A stretch of DNA of 64,000 nucleotides, from the NCBI RefSeq assembly GCF_001522545.3, contig NC_031771.1, positions 24,678,847-24,742,846 of the forward strand, given 5' to 3'. Source of the DNA: Parus major. Lineage: Eukaryota > Chordata > Aves > Passeriformes > Paridae. Of the stretch, positions 49,291-62,608 are shown one piece after another. Made by a program: the position numbers and the translations under genes. A model generated the notes under the pieces. It was given only the letters and a program-made list of their open reading frames with translations. It was not told where the DNA came from and ran no database searches. Position 1 is the stretch's first letter. Every line of letters begins with the position of its first letter.

Positions 49291-52200
49291 AGATCATGGA
49301 GAAACAATGCACAAAAGATGGCTTTGAAACCATGCAGCAATTTCTAAAACATCATTCTCAAACCCACCATTAATTAAAAACAAAATTGACAAAAGAGCAT
49401 AACATCAGTTTTTTCTCTGAAGTGGGGTTATCAATAATGCATTATTTGTTTTAAGAGAATGGATGCAAAAGTACACAGGTAAATGGCTACAGTAATTTAC
49501 TGTGCTACCTTATTGCAAAGTGAGCTAAATCTACTTTTTAAGATTTTTTTTTCCTGCAAGCAAGCATGTTTGCTATTGTGCCTCCTGTGCATTAACTTGG
49601 GGAGTTTAGCTCAATCTCCCATGACACAAGGAAGTGAGTAGCCTGCAGTATATCTGCCTGCATTTTAAGGAGAATTTTGCCAGTTCTGTGCTGATATCAT
49701 GACATATCAATGGCAGCATTTTCGGCATGTCCATGTATCTTAGGAGCCTAACTACCACTTTCAAAATTGAATTTGGTAGATAGGTGCTTCGAGACTGAAA
49801 TAATTAAATTGCAAGACTGTCATCTTAGCTCAACTGCCACTGCTGAACGTACAATGACAGGTGGGCAATCATTAACTCCACAGGAACCTGGAGTCTTAGA
49901 GTTCCCTAAGATGCATCCAAGTAAGATGTCTGTGAGGATTTAACCTGGGGACAGCTCTGAAAATGACACAATGAGCATCCAAAATTTGTTATCAATTCCA
50001 GAAACCACTGGACCTCAGACATTTCAGTCTGTGGCCTCATTGGCATGGATAGCATTGGCAATAGCTGGGATATGATGTCATAGCCATATTTTATTGCCTC
50101 TGTGCATGCAATATATTTCTGGTCTGATAAAATGAACAAAGAATTTATCAGACCAAAAAGCATCCCTATGAAGACAGACGATGTATATTAAGAGTGTACC
50201 CAGTTTGCATAGTCAATCTGCATCTTCAATTTCACCTCCAAAAGACTTCTGAGATTCTCTGCCTCTGAATCAGGCATCCTTTGTATCACAGTGGAAGATG
50301 ATCACCTTTCCTCATTCAAATCCTATCAGGCACTCCCTGCAACAGCACTTAGCCCTGCTTACCATTATTCTAGGTCCCTAAATTCCAATGGGGCAAACAT
50401 AAAACATTACAGGTTGCTAAAAATTAGCAGAAAAGAAAACTTGCTGGAAGGTGGTAGCAGACCTGCCCTGACAAAGGTAACAAATTCTGAATCAAGTTCC
50501 TGCATCAGAAGTCTGTCTGAAGAGTGGCAGGTACCTTCTCTAACTGAGCAAGTTTTTTTTCTTTCTCTTGCTGTCTTTCACTAGCATAAAAAACTCCCAC
50601 CCCAGGCACTAATTTGGCTGGAGCACAACAGAAGAACCAGCTGGATAACCTACTCTCGATGACATTCACTGGTACACAAGACCAAGGTTTCAGTCCCTGT
50701 TCTCCTGCACACCTGGTGAGAAACTTGAGGAGATCAGATAAGAGTAGAGGGGTTAATTAAGAAATAGCTATTTGTATTATATACCAGCATGATTCACAGT
50801 CCACTTAAATCGATGGAAAGGATCCCTGTAGTTAATTCAAATTAATTAACCCAACTCTGACTCTCGAGTGCAGTATGCAGCAAACTGGAAACCAGAAACA
50901 GTTATATTTTGCATCACTTAATGTGAGAGGTTAAAAAGTCTGTATGGTCAGTACATATGAAATAGTATTTTCTACATGTTTCTAGAGTCATATGCCCCTT
51001 TGCATGCTAAATTTCAGATTAAATCCCCCAAGCAATTAATATAAGCCACTGTCTTTTGCAAATCAATTGAAAATATATATGCCTCTTTTATTTTAGAGCT
51101 GAACACACTTCACTGAAAAAAAAATATCATGAAATAATGGCTGTAGTAACAGTAATGGGAAAGCAGAATTTAAACTTGCCACTTTGAAAAAATATTCTTT
51201 GAATGTGCAATTTCAAAATAGCGCAGCAGCATCTAAACATAAAGCACCCATAAGCATGAATAGTGTGGCTCAAAATGTGCTTTCCCTGCTAACCAAAGAA
51301 TCCTGATCTGTATGCTAAATTGTTGGAATGGTGCTTATAATTCATAATCAAGTGATGAGAACTAATAGCATCATGCTGAGTCTTGTTCTCAGCAAGGGCT
51401 CTCAGTCTGCTCTCGTTCCACAGCAGAGATGCTTCTAATCACAGTTACTCCTACTGCCCACCCTTACCCTTAAAATCTCCATGTCCTTCCACCCTAGGTG
51501 ATCAAAACTTTATTCTCCACCAAAAACATTGCTACTGAAGAGAATACAAACTATACTGTTGCACCTTATGGAATGGTGCATGAAATCAAAACTTCTCAGC
51601 AGTTTAGAACTGCTGAGACAACTTCCTTAAGCATAGGTATTGTTTGGGATTATCCACCACATTTCCCAGTCTGCCAGAGACATGATGAGTATCAGACCAG
51701 GGACAAGCCATGCATGTCCTGACTGTCAAAGCCAGCAGTCCTGCATCTCCCTTTGAACTTGGTGTTAATATTTATAAATTGGTAAACAGATTTTCTGAAG
51801 TATCGAGCAACAAACAACTTAAGAAGGTTTATCTTTAAACATCCAGAGCTTGCAGCTGAAATTCACTCTCAAGAGGAAGACAGACACAATTAAAAGGATC
51901 TGGACATTTGCTAAAACCAAAGTGATTGGTTGAAAAGACAGTTTTCATTTACTCACAATAGTAAACAAATTTCCATCAAAACTGGCGCAACAACCTGCTT
52001 TTTGTCAGGCTGACTACTAGAGAAACCAGAATTTTCTATGTGTGAAGCTTTTGACTGCCCCCTCTCCCAGGACCAGGAAATTCAAAGTCTCTGGGAGTTT
52101 CTAGAGGTCTGTGTAGTTAATAAACATGCTACATCTCTATAAACCCTACGCCTATGTCTTTTAAAGGAGATTGTGGAAGCAAGCTTTGTTTTTGTAATTA

Positions 52201-53753
52201 TTTTTCCTTTAACAAATACCACACAGTGGGAGAAACACTATGGAGGCTTTACATCCAAATCAATGAGCAGTTATTACCTCCCCAAGGTCATTCTGACAGT
52301 TTTATTATCAGTGACACAGGAGCAAATGTTGCAAAAGCAATGTGGCAAAATCACCTACGTATTATGCCTCTGTGCATGGTCTGAAGCTAAATTACTTTGG
52401 ATATTGTGCCAGTGATAGTTCTGATAATACATTTTAAGACCAGACATGGGTCATGTCACATCCATGGATTATGTATGGAACTGTCAAAATTTCCAGAAAA
52501 CCTTCTGCTGCTTTGTGTGCTCATCTGTGTGCTGGTTGCCAAGTCTGAAATAGTATTTATAATTATAAAGTGCCAACAAGTATAAACACGGGAAAACCTT
52601 TAGGATTTAGTTTTGCACATATTGAATAGCAACATACATTGACTTTTGCTGATCATGTACACTTTACATCTTGAAAAGCATAAAAAAGGGAAAGCAAAAA
52701 CAAAAGGGACTGCGTATAATCCAGTACATACAGAGACAAGGAAGGTTCCTCCTGTCTAACAGTGTATTTCCAATGAAAAGCACCATGATGTCTTGACAAA
52801 ATTTTCTTGCTGCTGATCACAAAATGCTGCATGAGTTGGCTTTCCAGCCCTAGAATTGTCCAGCCTGGCAATTCCTACTGTGGATGATGTGTTCCACTGT
52901 CCTGCTTGTATATATATGCACACAGACAGTGCTTGGGCTTGTAAACACACCAACCCAAAGCTTTACAGAGGTTTCTTTTGAGAGGCATGCCCAAAGCAGA
53001 TGGAAATACATCAAAGAGCACTACAAGCAAGCAACTTTATGGGAAAATATGCTGCTGGAGTTGAGCTGGGTTGATCTCTGATGTTAAAGGCAGTAGGGGC
53101 TGTTTTGCTCCTTTCAGCAAGTAGCAGGGATGTCTGATAGAGAGGAGATCCTGCTCTGGGATCAGCTGAAAAATGCTGGGATTTTCTCTCGGCTCTTGCC
53201 TCCATGTAACCTCCTCTACATACCACTTTCTCCAAAGAACTTTGTTATGTTTCCCCAGCTGTGCTCTAGTGCCCATAAAGGCAGGAAGCAACTAGAAAGG
53301 TGTTTTTAGCACACAGAAAAACATAAGCTTTGACAACTCCTGTCTTGAAGAACAATAGCTCCCTTCCTTTGCAAATTAATTTTAATAACTGTGGCTAGTT
53401 TGCTGTGAGTTGAGTAGTTTTGCATGAACACACACAATTAAATTAATATGCAAATGCTCCCATTCCTCTGAGAATACTGAAGCATTCTTTACAGTGTGTG
53501 AGACAAGGAGACAGAAAAGAAAAAAAATAGCAGGCCCCAAAAGAGTCTTGTTTAGGAGGATGGGATGTCTTTTCTTTAGCTAAGCCACTGAAAGGGGATT
53601 CAAGCCTGACTGAAACAATGCTTGTTGATGAAGCAGAAATAAAGAAGGAAGAGGAGCCTTTAGAGATAAAGGAAAGAGGAAAAGACTGGAGCATCCCAAG
53701 TTGTTAAAAACTGACCTCAGCAAGCCTAAATCTTCACAAAAGTAGCATTTACT
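49291..53753. other. Non-coding unique sequence, no gene recognised
   Basis: AT-rich unique DNA. The longest frame (50,291-50,584, 97 codons, plus) has no recognisable domain. The block 51,200-51,370 is repeat-free and a candidate conserved element. An octamer-type ATGCAAAT lies at 53,448-53,455 inside a TAAT-rich context. Confidence 0.6.
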
Positions 53754-54150
53754 GTGTTGGGCCTCACAAAGGTTCCCATTCTTCCCTTGCCTTTGGGACC
53801 CCCTCCTTCTCCAGCCATGTTTGAGCAAGGGCTTCAGACAATTAGCACAGCCCCTGGCCCTTCACCTTTTGGCTGTCAATCACCTTGCCGAGCAGATGGC
53901 AGCAGAACAAGGAAAGATGGTTTCCAAGCGGCTTTGCCCTTGGGCTCATCTCCATTCGCCAGGCCCCTGGGAATGGCGGCCTGGCAGGGAGGGTGTGGGA
54001 GTCCCTGACAGCAGGCACCGCTGCATCCCAGCACAGCTCTTTGTACAGCATGAGACTGGGAGCATGGACAGGCTTCCCAGGAGTCTCTGTCCTCTGCCAC
54101 AAAAGACCCTCGGGAAGCTGAGGGGCCAACAACTCAAGAGTCACTAAAAG
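53754..54150. other. GC-rich block, stop-poor in all six frames
   Basis: This segment is clearly more GC-rich than its surroundings. All six reading frames are open across 53,946-54,008, and five of the six across 53,946-54,100. None of the six translations is a protein I recognise, and openness in every frame points to base composition, not to coding. Its left third carries a PBX-PREP/MEIS-type site and an E-box. It could be an exon of an unknown transcript, a conserved enhancer or a small GC island. Confidence 0.6.
53873..53882 (-). promoter_or_regulatory. Perfect PBX-PREP/MEIS decamer (TGATTGACAG)
   Basis: CTGTCAATCA on the plus strand is the exact complement of TGATTGACAG, the consensus for heterodimers of the TALE homeodomain proteins PBX and PREP/MEIS. 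An E-box CAGATG follows 10 bp away at 53,893-53,898. PBX/MEIS sites near E-boxes occur in developmental enhancers. The match is seen directly; occupancy and function are inference. Confidence 0.4.
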
Positions 54151-57100
54151 TTGTTATGGAAAAAGCAACCCTTTCACTCGAGCTTGCTGGCTTTGTAGGC
54201 TTAGACAAAAACAGCTGCCATACAGACAGCAGCTACATCATAGGAGAGTACATTTGTGACAGAAAGATAGATTAGAAAAGACTGGGAACATGGAGGCAAA
54301 TAGATATAGACGTGGATCACCAGGGAAGGGAGGAAAAGAGATGGGACACAAAGGTAGCCCTGTGCTGCTGCTGTCTCTAACCTCTTGTACCAGATTTAGG
54401 GCAGTGAAGACCACTGGTTACACTGCACTGGGACCAGGCGTGAAGCAAGGCCAGGGACCAGGAAGGAGGACACAACTCCCACTTCTCCCACAGGCCTATC
54501 CCAGCCTGGGAGCAAAAGAGGGGGAAGGATTGCAGAACGTGTAAAAACACACAAGCAACAAGGCAAATATAGCCTGGTAGGCAAGGAAGCACTTAACCCT
54601 TATCTGAACAGCAATGGAAAGCAAGTGGAGAAGGAATTAAAACCTGTTTCGAGATAGGATGAGCCAGTATAAGTCTGAGATTGACTGGGAGTAGCATGGC
54701 TCTGATCTGAAACCCTCTACAGATGACTGTTCCACTGGTCCTAAAGGATAAATAGGGTAATTCTGCTCACCCTTCTTGACCATGAAGGGAAACAAAGGGG
54801 ATGGAAAGCCCCCATATCCGGTGGCCTGGCATTTTCTCCTTACACCCTTGACTTGCACAAGATTTGGAAGATCAGTGGTCTGAAACAAGCACAGACATGT
54901 GACAAGAAGGGAGAAAGCAGGGCTACACGCCCTTCACCCATCCAGCACAGCTCGGGCAGCGTGACACAACCAGGGTGACATGCAGGGGTAATCACCAGTC
55001 ATGAGGAGCCGTGACATTTAGCACATTGTCACTTTATTTGCTTTTCACACTGTCCTTTCAGGCATGAGAGCACTGTGAAGGAAGGGAACTCAAATTCATC
55101 CAGAAGAATCTGACAGTCTAGGTCAGTAGTTGCGGAAACAAGTGTTTTGCTAAGAACTGTACCCATTTCTTAAAATCTCATAAACATAAATGCCGGGAAA
55201 GGATGCAATTTATTAATGCCCTCTTCTTCTGTTGATGTGAACCTGCTGTCCCACTCATTCCAGGAAGTCCAACCCATCTGAGAATGAACACAAAAAGCTT
55301 CCCTCTCCCCCTAAAATTCTACAACTGGTTAAAAAACCTTCTTGAGATTTTAATAAGAAGGATCCAATTTGGTTTCTATTTACCTTGTGGTTTTAAGTCT
55401 TTAGAAACAAATTGGTATGCAGCTTTGCCGGCAAAAAATTAAATCGTTACATAAATTAATCAACAAATAAAGTGAACAAAAATAAACAAATCCCTTAAAA
55501 AAAAAAATCCTGACACTTCCAAAATCCCCTGCTCCCAAGAGCTGGCATAGTAAGGAGTGCACCAGACTCTGCCAAGGTCTGAGAAACAATAGCAAAATTT
55601 ATTAAGACTTTATGTATGCTGTTTCCTTTCTGCTGTTATTACTGAGTCTATTCTACTTTTCTCCTTCCTTGCTGTGCACACGTTGTCTGCTAGTAAGTAC
55701 AAACAGGCAAACAGGAGAAGGGTATCATTATTTGTAGCCACAGACAAAGGCTGCAGCACATACAAATTAAAAAGGTAAATACTGTCAATGCACTAGAAGG
55801 ATCAGATATAGAAGAATAAGGTGGGTAAGGAAACCTGCAGAAACAGTAAAACCATTCCTTGGCCTCAGGGGTCTAGGTTTTGTTGGCAGAGGTGATGCCC
55901 TTAATTTTAATCTCTTCAAGGAACACAAAGTGAAGAAGGATTTATGACATAAATAAAATAAATTACTATGAATAAAATGAATCTCTGACCTACAGTGAAA
56001 AATCCCTGGCCCGGAGTTTTATTGTGTTTTTGTTTAACCTCCTCACACAAGGCAATGGGATGGAACAGGGGAAGCCTCCACCAGCACCTCCGTACCGGCA
56101 GCAGCAGGCAAACACAGGCCACAGGCGTGAGCTCAGCTCTTATTTTGAGTGGGCTTTGGAGTCCCAAAGGGATTTGCAGGCACAGACACAAGTTTTTTAA
56201 TATGGATGTGCAGGTACTAACAATATTACTTCACGGGCACTGAGGTCCCAGCTGCCCAAGAGCAAATATTCCACCAAACCACTGAGACTGAAGTAAATTG
56301 CTGGGAAATACACTGTTTTCTTCCTCTTCTCAAAGTCTACTTTCTGGGGAGCTCTGGGCCAAGAGCTGAAAAGCAAGGATCTAATTTAAGCATAACCCCC
56401 TTTGTTGAGGGGGAATTGCCTGGAGATGCAACGGAGGTGCAGCTCTCAGGGGTGCTCTATCTTCTCGCACAAACATGTGAAACACAAGCTGTGGTGTAGG
56501 CTCAGCTCCCCGGTTGTATATCAGAAATAGAAACTCACTACTTCATGTGTTTACAGTTAGCCACAAGCTTAAGTGCTCAATGAACTAAGGCTGGAGCTCC
56601 TGCTATTATTTGAATAACTTTTAAATATATTTCAGCCTGTTTGCTCCCTTTTATGATCACTGACTGTTTTTCACTGGATACCCTCTAATTTTATATGGCT
56701 GTATCTGTGCATCAATCACCTGCTGAGGAGCAGTTAGTCATTTTGAGATGCTTTAGACCTTTGTAATTCAGCCTGTTACTGAGAAGCATTTATTTGTCTG
56801 CTCTGAAAATGTGACTATCTTAAAAATTAAAAGCTGTGACATGAGTGTGGTGATTTCACAGAGAAATAAGACATGCAATTACAGACAAACTGAGATATTC
56901 CTAGAATGGCTTTCTAAAAGCAAATGCATCCTGTGAGGGCACCGGTAACGATCTGTAGTGGATAAAAGCACATCACTATTACACAAAGCTGTAGCTACTT
57001 ATGACACATCTCAAAGAGCAGGTGAGGATGAAGTCAATTGATTCAGGGCTGTTTGCATCCATACAACCTCCAGGTACTGACATCTTGACTTCCCACTGGC

Positions 57101-60100
57101 CTGGGGAAGCTGCTCATTCATCTTTATGAATGAAATAAGCAGCAAGACAGTGATACAATGAGAAAGGGCAGACATGTAAAGGATAACCATGGCTGTGTGG
57201 CACAGCAAAGAATGTAATAGAAGTACTACACAGGGAATAATCAAGGTAGGTTAATTCAGCAGCATGGGAGATTTAGACTTGAATTTTCAGAATCTTGGAT
57301 GATTTAAACCCAAATCTTCTGCTGTGTCTGAAGAAGAAGTGCTTCATAGCTCAGACTTTTGTATTTTTTTAATTTTCTTTATTTTAAATGTCCTTTTGCA
57401 ACAGGTAGAGGCAACAAAAAGACAGCTAAATTACAGATATGTCGGGATCTCTTTGTACTCCTTGTCTGACACTCAGAAAATGGAAAATGCCAAAAAACTC
57501 ATAATACTTGAGCCATAACACTTGTGAGAAGAGATGGAGTCAGTGTGCTTGCGAGCTTGCATGGCAAAGGGTACAAATAAAAAATTACAGAAATGCGATA
57601 GTATGTAGACCATTGTATGGTCTCGGTCAACGTGCATGGAACAGGAGAAAGGAAGAAAAATTTTCCTTTTCCTTGCCAGTGTTGGCCTCAGCCACACTAA
57701 ATCAGATATCAGCCAGCTTCCAGGCCTCTCACACCCAGTCCAGTGGCTCAGCCAGGCTTTTACCTGCATGATTTCTTCCCCACATAGTGAGGATGTGTGG
57801 GCAGAGATAGCACAGACCAGGGCAAGGCAAGAAAGCAGCTGGGAGGAGGAACCAGCAGTAACAAACCTGCCTCAGTGTCTGCTCCTCAGGAGGCAGCATC
57901 AAGAATGGTGATGCTGGAGACCTGCTCTGCCACAGCTCCACCTCTGTCACCTGGATGAAGATGCAGTTCCCCATGCAAGCCCCGAGATACAGGTTACTGT
58001 CTGTAATCCCCACTGAAGTTTCAAGGCTGAGGCAACATTGCCTGCATTAGCTCTCTTGCCATATGCATCTTACTTCATCTGTATTTTCTCAAACTCTCTG
58101 TCTCCAGTAATCATTCCTAAAATAAATTGAACCTAGAGACTTCCTGAGATGAGGACACATTATGTAGGTCCTGAACACACAGTCCTGAGCAACCTTATTT
58201 CATGCCAGGAGGAAAGGCAGAAGGCAGTCACAGTCTGCACCCACAGTGACCGACTATGAACAGACCTATGACAAAGGATTTCAACCCTATTTGAGGAGCA
58301 ATGTTGGTTTAATGCATGAAAAAAGATCAGCATAGGGAAGATGAGAGCAGTGCCATCACCATGACTCAGCTAGGAAAGGCATATTTGGATTTTTATAATA
58401 AGGGTATGTTCTTGTCTAAACCAGCAATCAAGGACAACCAACAAAAATATAAACTTTTCAGGTTGGGTTTTTTCTCTCACAATATATAAAGTTAAAAATA
58501 ATTGTTAGAATTGAAATCATTTAGTGACAACTCTGTAGAAATCATGCAAATCTTTCATGAGCAGCAGGGAGCCAAAACATGATAAACCACACAAAGTCCT
58601 CTTTGAACAGGCATTTTGGCATTTTATGAAACAAAGACAACTTATTTGTTTTATAGTAGAGACTATTTCTTTTACAGAAAGACTTCAATTTTTCAAGGCA
58701 ATTTTGAACTTCCCATCTCAGACACATGAAAAGCAAGACAAAGCTTGAGAAGCACTTTAAAATATATATCTGAGTGCAACTCCAGCCAGTGCTGTCTGTA
58801 GCAATAAAATCATGGTTCTCAAAAAACACACACTTTTCTAATGTGCTCAGAAATAGCCAGAGCGGGCTCTGCTTTCCAGCCTCTCCCTAAGGGATCCATA
58901 AATGTCCAGCTGTGCTATCACACACCTCCAGGGCTGCAGTCCTAATGAGAAACCTGGGTCCTGTCATTTTTGCCTTCCCTCAACTCCAGCAGCATCCATG
59001 AGGAGAAGCCAGCAGGGACTGCCCTGCTGCCTAAGCACCCACAGTACCTTGAACTCTTCCAAGCAAAAGCAAAAAACCCTGCCTGGTCCAGCTGAGAACA
59101 CGACAGGGAAATAAAAGACAGAAACCCTGCTTTGTTCAAGGTGGAACAAGTCCCAGTTGAGATTCTCATGAGACATATTCTTCCCACAAAACCTTTGGTC
59201 ATCTTTGTCCAACCTCCATGCGCTTGACTGCTCTCTCAAGCTTCAAGAGTGACTCATAGATGGAGAAACTCTCAGCTTCTCTCTAAAGCCTGACCCCAGC
59301 TGAATCCTCCCCCACACCCCCCCAATACATCCAGTCAGGTCTATGGCATCTGATTGTTGCCAGAAAAGTACAGATGCTGTAAAAGGCAGGAAATTTTGAT
59401 GTGAGATTAAGTTGTTGATGTGTTATTAGGACAATCTATTACACTTATCAGAGTAAGACAGAAGACAAGCCAAAAGGAAGGCTGATACAATCTAAGCAAA
59501 AAAAAACCTGTTTGTTTTCACCAACTCAATACTCCCAAAGTTCTCATGGTGGAGGTTAGAGAATATCCATATCAGGAAACTGCTGGGTTGCTGCTCAACC
59601 AGGTGGAGCCGCACAGCAAATAAACCAGATCTCCTGATAGCAACATGAGCCCCAGGTAATCACAAGAAATCTTTTTGATTGCCTATTCTCATTCATTTGG
59701 GAGCAAAATGGGATCTTTAATCCAGGTAAGTCCTGGCAGAGCAGAAACCCTCAAAGCAGAAAACGCATCAGCCCCTTCTCCCCTGAGTGGGGATCCATAG
59801 CAATGTTTGAAGGGAACACACCCTCGCTCCTGCCTGGGGAATGCCCAGCACAGTTTTAAGCTCGCTCTGTATCAGGCAGTCCAGCTGCTACATGAGCCAG
59901 GCTCCATTTCAACACGAGAACAGCTCTTCTGGAAATGACAGATTGCCTTGATTTAAACACCGCCATTCCCAGGTGCAGTAAGCTTTATGTTAGAAGCATT
60001 TAATGCTAAAATTACAGTGAATATGCAGGGCACTGCTGTGAATTATGGCAAAATAATATCTGATACATCACAAAAATAAATCCATGAGTGCATGCTTTCC

Positions 60101-60780
60101 TTCTAATTTTTTTAATTAGTTGAGGCTTTTTCACACTTAAAATCTTAAATATATAATCTGTGTGCATATGTCTAAACAATACTTTTCTGTATGTGGTGTA
60201 TAAAGACATACAGGGCTATGGATTTACTTATGTTAATGTAGCATTTACATCTGCATGGGATTTCTACCTATTGTTCAGCTAAATTCATACACCTAGTCCT
60301 GTTGCTCTGTATTTGTACAGAAGCAAATGGAAAAAAACAAGCAGAAATAGTGGCTGCAAATAAAAACTCTTTGTGTGGTAAAGGGATTACATTGCTGAAG
60401 CTGGAACAGGTACCTTTTTAAAAGACATAAAGAGGGTAGGTCATAGAAAAAACTGTTTATGTTATAGCAAAATAATGTTTTCCAAAGCAAATTTCAATTC
60501 CAAGTGCCCCTTATTAGATTTGATTGGCTGCTACATAAGAAATCACCATGATCAATCTTTTAGTTAATCTCCATCGTCCTTCAAGCATCACAGTGACATG
60601 GCTGGGACATGCCAGCAGTCACAGATGCTTCATTAAGTATCTAATCGGCAATAGCTGTAGGGGTAATTCAACATTTTCCAAAGAGTTCAAATAGCACTTT
60701 AGGGTAAAACGTGCCCCTCCACTGATATCTTTCTGGGTTGTCATGATTAAGCATAATTAGGCTCACCATCTCTCTTCCAA
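54151..60780. other. Non-coding unique sequence, no gene recognised
   Basis: Frames up to about 98 codons on both strands. None is recognised, including the minus-strand 83-codon frame at 54,637-54,888. A GC-richer patch lies at about 56,030-56,140. The block 60,490-60,730 is repeat-free and a candidate conserved element. No mobile element was seen. Confidence 0.6.
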
Positions 60781-60804
60781 ATAACAATAATAATAATAAT
60801 AATA
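60781..60804. repeat. (AAT)n microsatellite
   Basis: A run of about seven AAT triplets after ATAAC, ending at ACATTGG. Confidence 0.95.
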
Positions 60805-62241
60805 CATTGGAGGCTTCTGAATGCCAGTGGGTACCTGGCACATCAAACCCATATTTTAATGGTAGATGTATGGGTTTTACAGCCTGGATCAGTGGAATTT
60901 AGTGAGAGTGGTCTGTTGTGTATTTGGGAGAATTTTCTGTGCTGAAAGCCCCACAGTGAATACTCTCTGTGTAAATAGCTCACTGGTAGTATGTAAAAGC
61001 AAACATGGATTTACTGTGCAAACTGAAAGTAGCCATGCTATAGTGTGCTTGGCTCAGATCAAATGCTCGTCTAGGGGAGAATCGCTTTATTAACAGCAGC
61101 CTAGACCTTTGGCACCTAGAGAGCACTTGGACTGTTATCCCTGCAAAAAGCATCGCTAACACCTACCAGAGACAGGGCACTCTTCCAGCCGGATGCATAC
61201 ACACAATTGTCTGAGTGGCACCAACAGCTTCACCAGTTTTCCTGTTCTGTCCTCTGGCTCAAGATGCCAGTGAAGTTGGTCAACCACTTATCACACCATG
61301 AAACAGCACACAGTTTGCAAAACAGCCCTGATTTCTCAGAAAATACTTGTCCAGGTACAAGTCTGCATTTCAGAAATAAATTTCAAAGTGTAAATGTGTA
61401 TTGCCACTAGTGGCTGTGCACTAGACACCGTCACTGGAGTACTTAATGACATAACTGATATTCAAGGAGTGGTGTCTAAGAGCTCTGGTCTTGGACCACC
61501 CTGTGGTCAATGCACAGAAGGATGACCTGGGTCCTCAGAAGATATCGGTGTCACACACCAGTTTCCAAACCTCACCTAGATTTCCACAATGACTCAGAGA
61601 AGGGAGCACTGAGTTTGTTCAAGAATCTTAGTGGGAAGGTGGAACCGATACTTTGTGCTCTAAATCAAAGCATCTTTTGGCCTTGCCGAGTTTTTTCATT
61701 AAATTGGTACTTACCTGACTCTCAGAACATTTAAAAATGAGAGCTCTCTGAAGAGACACTGAAAGGATTTCAGTGTTTTTATTTGTCAAAGCTTTCAGTC
61801 AAAATTAATTACATGCCAAAGATGTCATGCTGGTCAAGCTGAGTGGCACTCAAGGGCTGCAAGAGTGGATACAAGCTCTGGTGTAAGCATCAGCAGCCAT
61901 GCAGAAGGAGGACAGCAACATGCAGCTAGTGGAAAATACAGTGCTGGTCAGTCACTCCTGTCCTTTCCTGCTAAATCAACCTGCTGCCATCGGTACCAGT
62001 GCTCTCTTTGCCCCTTTCCCTCCACAGAAAGAACAGTCTGATACATGGATTCCTTAAATAAATAAAAAATGCTGGTCAGGGCACCGAGGTGCATTGCTGA
62101 GAAGGGGAGGAGGAGGAAGAGTTCACCCTAACATACTGATTAACAAGGCTGGTGAGAGAAACACATGTGCTATGAAATACTTATTACCAAAGCATAAAGG
62201 AGAATAGGATCTCATGCTGTAAATCTTTCAATACAGTAAAC

Positions 62242-62272
62242 ATTAAAAATAAATAAATAATAAAAAATAAAT
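62242..62272. repeat. (AAAT)n-type simple repeat
   Basis: Imperfect AAAT/AAATAA units in an A-rich stretch. No period is kept for more than three units. Confidence 0.85.
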
Positions 62273-62404
62273 CTGAATTTGACAAATATGCTCTTCTTCA
62301 ATCTGAAAATACACTTCATGGTACTTCATGATTCTTATGGTCATATCCACATTACAAATACACACCAGGATTCTCTTTCAAGTGCATATTGTGCAAGTGC
62401 ACTG

Positions 62405-62419
62405 AAAAAAAAAAAAAAA
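62405..62419. repeat. Poly-A run (15 nt)
   Basis: Fifteen A followed by GAAAA. AAGTGCA occurs twice just upstream, but no retroposed gene body is recognisable, so I do not call it a processed pseudogene tail. Confidence 0.95.
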
Positions 62420-62579
62420 GAAAATGCTCAGCTCTCAATATTCAGATTATTAAGGCTTCACAGCTGATATAGCATTGAGCCATATATATAAATGTACCCA
62501 GGCACTGTGGAGTCATTGGGAAGTATAATTTTGCAACAATAAATAAAACTTATCAGTGACTTAAAAGAAAAACCCCAGC

Positions 62580-62608
62580 AAACCAACAACCAACCAAACC
62601 AACAAACA
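62580..62608. repeat. (AACC/AAC)n simple repeat
   Basis: Short imperfect tandem repeat of AACC and AAC units. Confidence 0.85.

Noticed and set aside
54637..54888. Minus-strand 83-codon frame considered as a possible exon or viral-like fragment
   Set aside because: No domain or motif could be named and there are no splice signals, LTRs or neighbouring related frames.
62380..62419. Poly-A run considered as the tail of a processed pseudogene
   Set aside because: No recognisable gene body upstream; the short AAGTGCA repeat nearby is too small to be a convincing target-site duplication.
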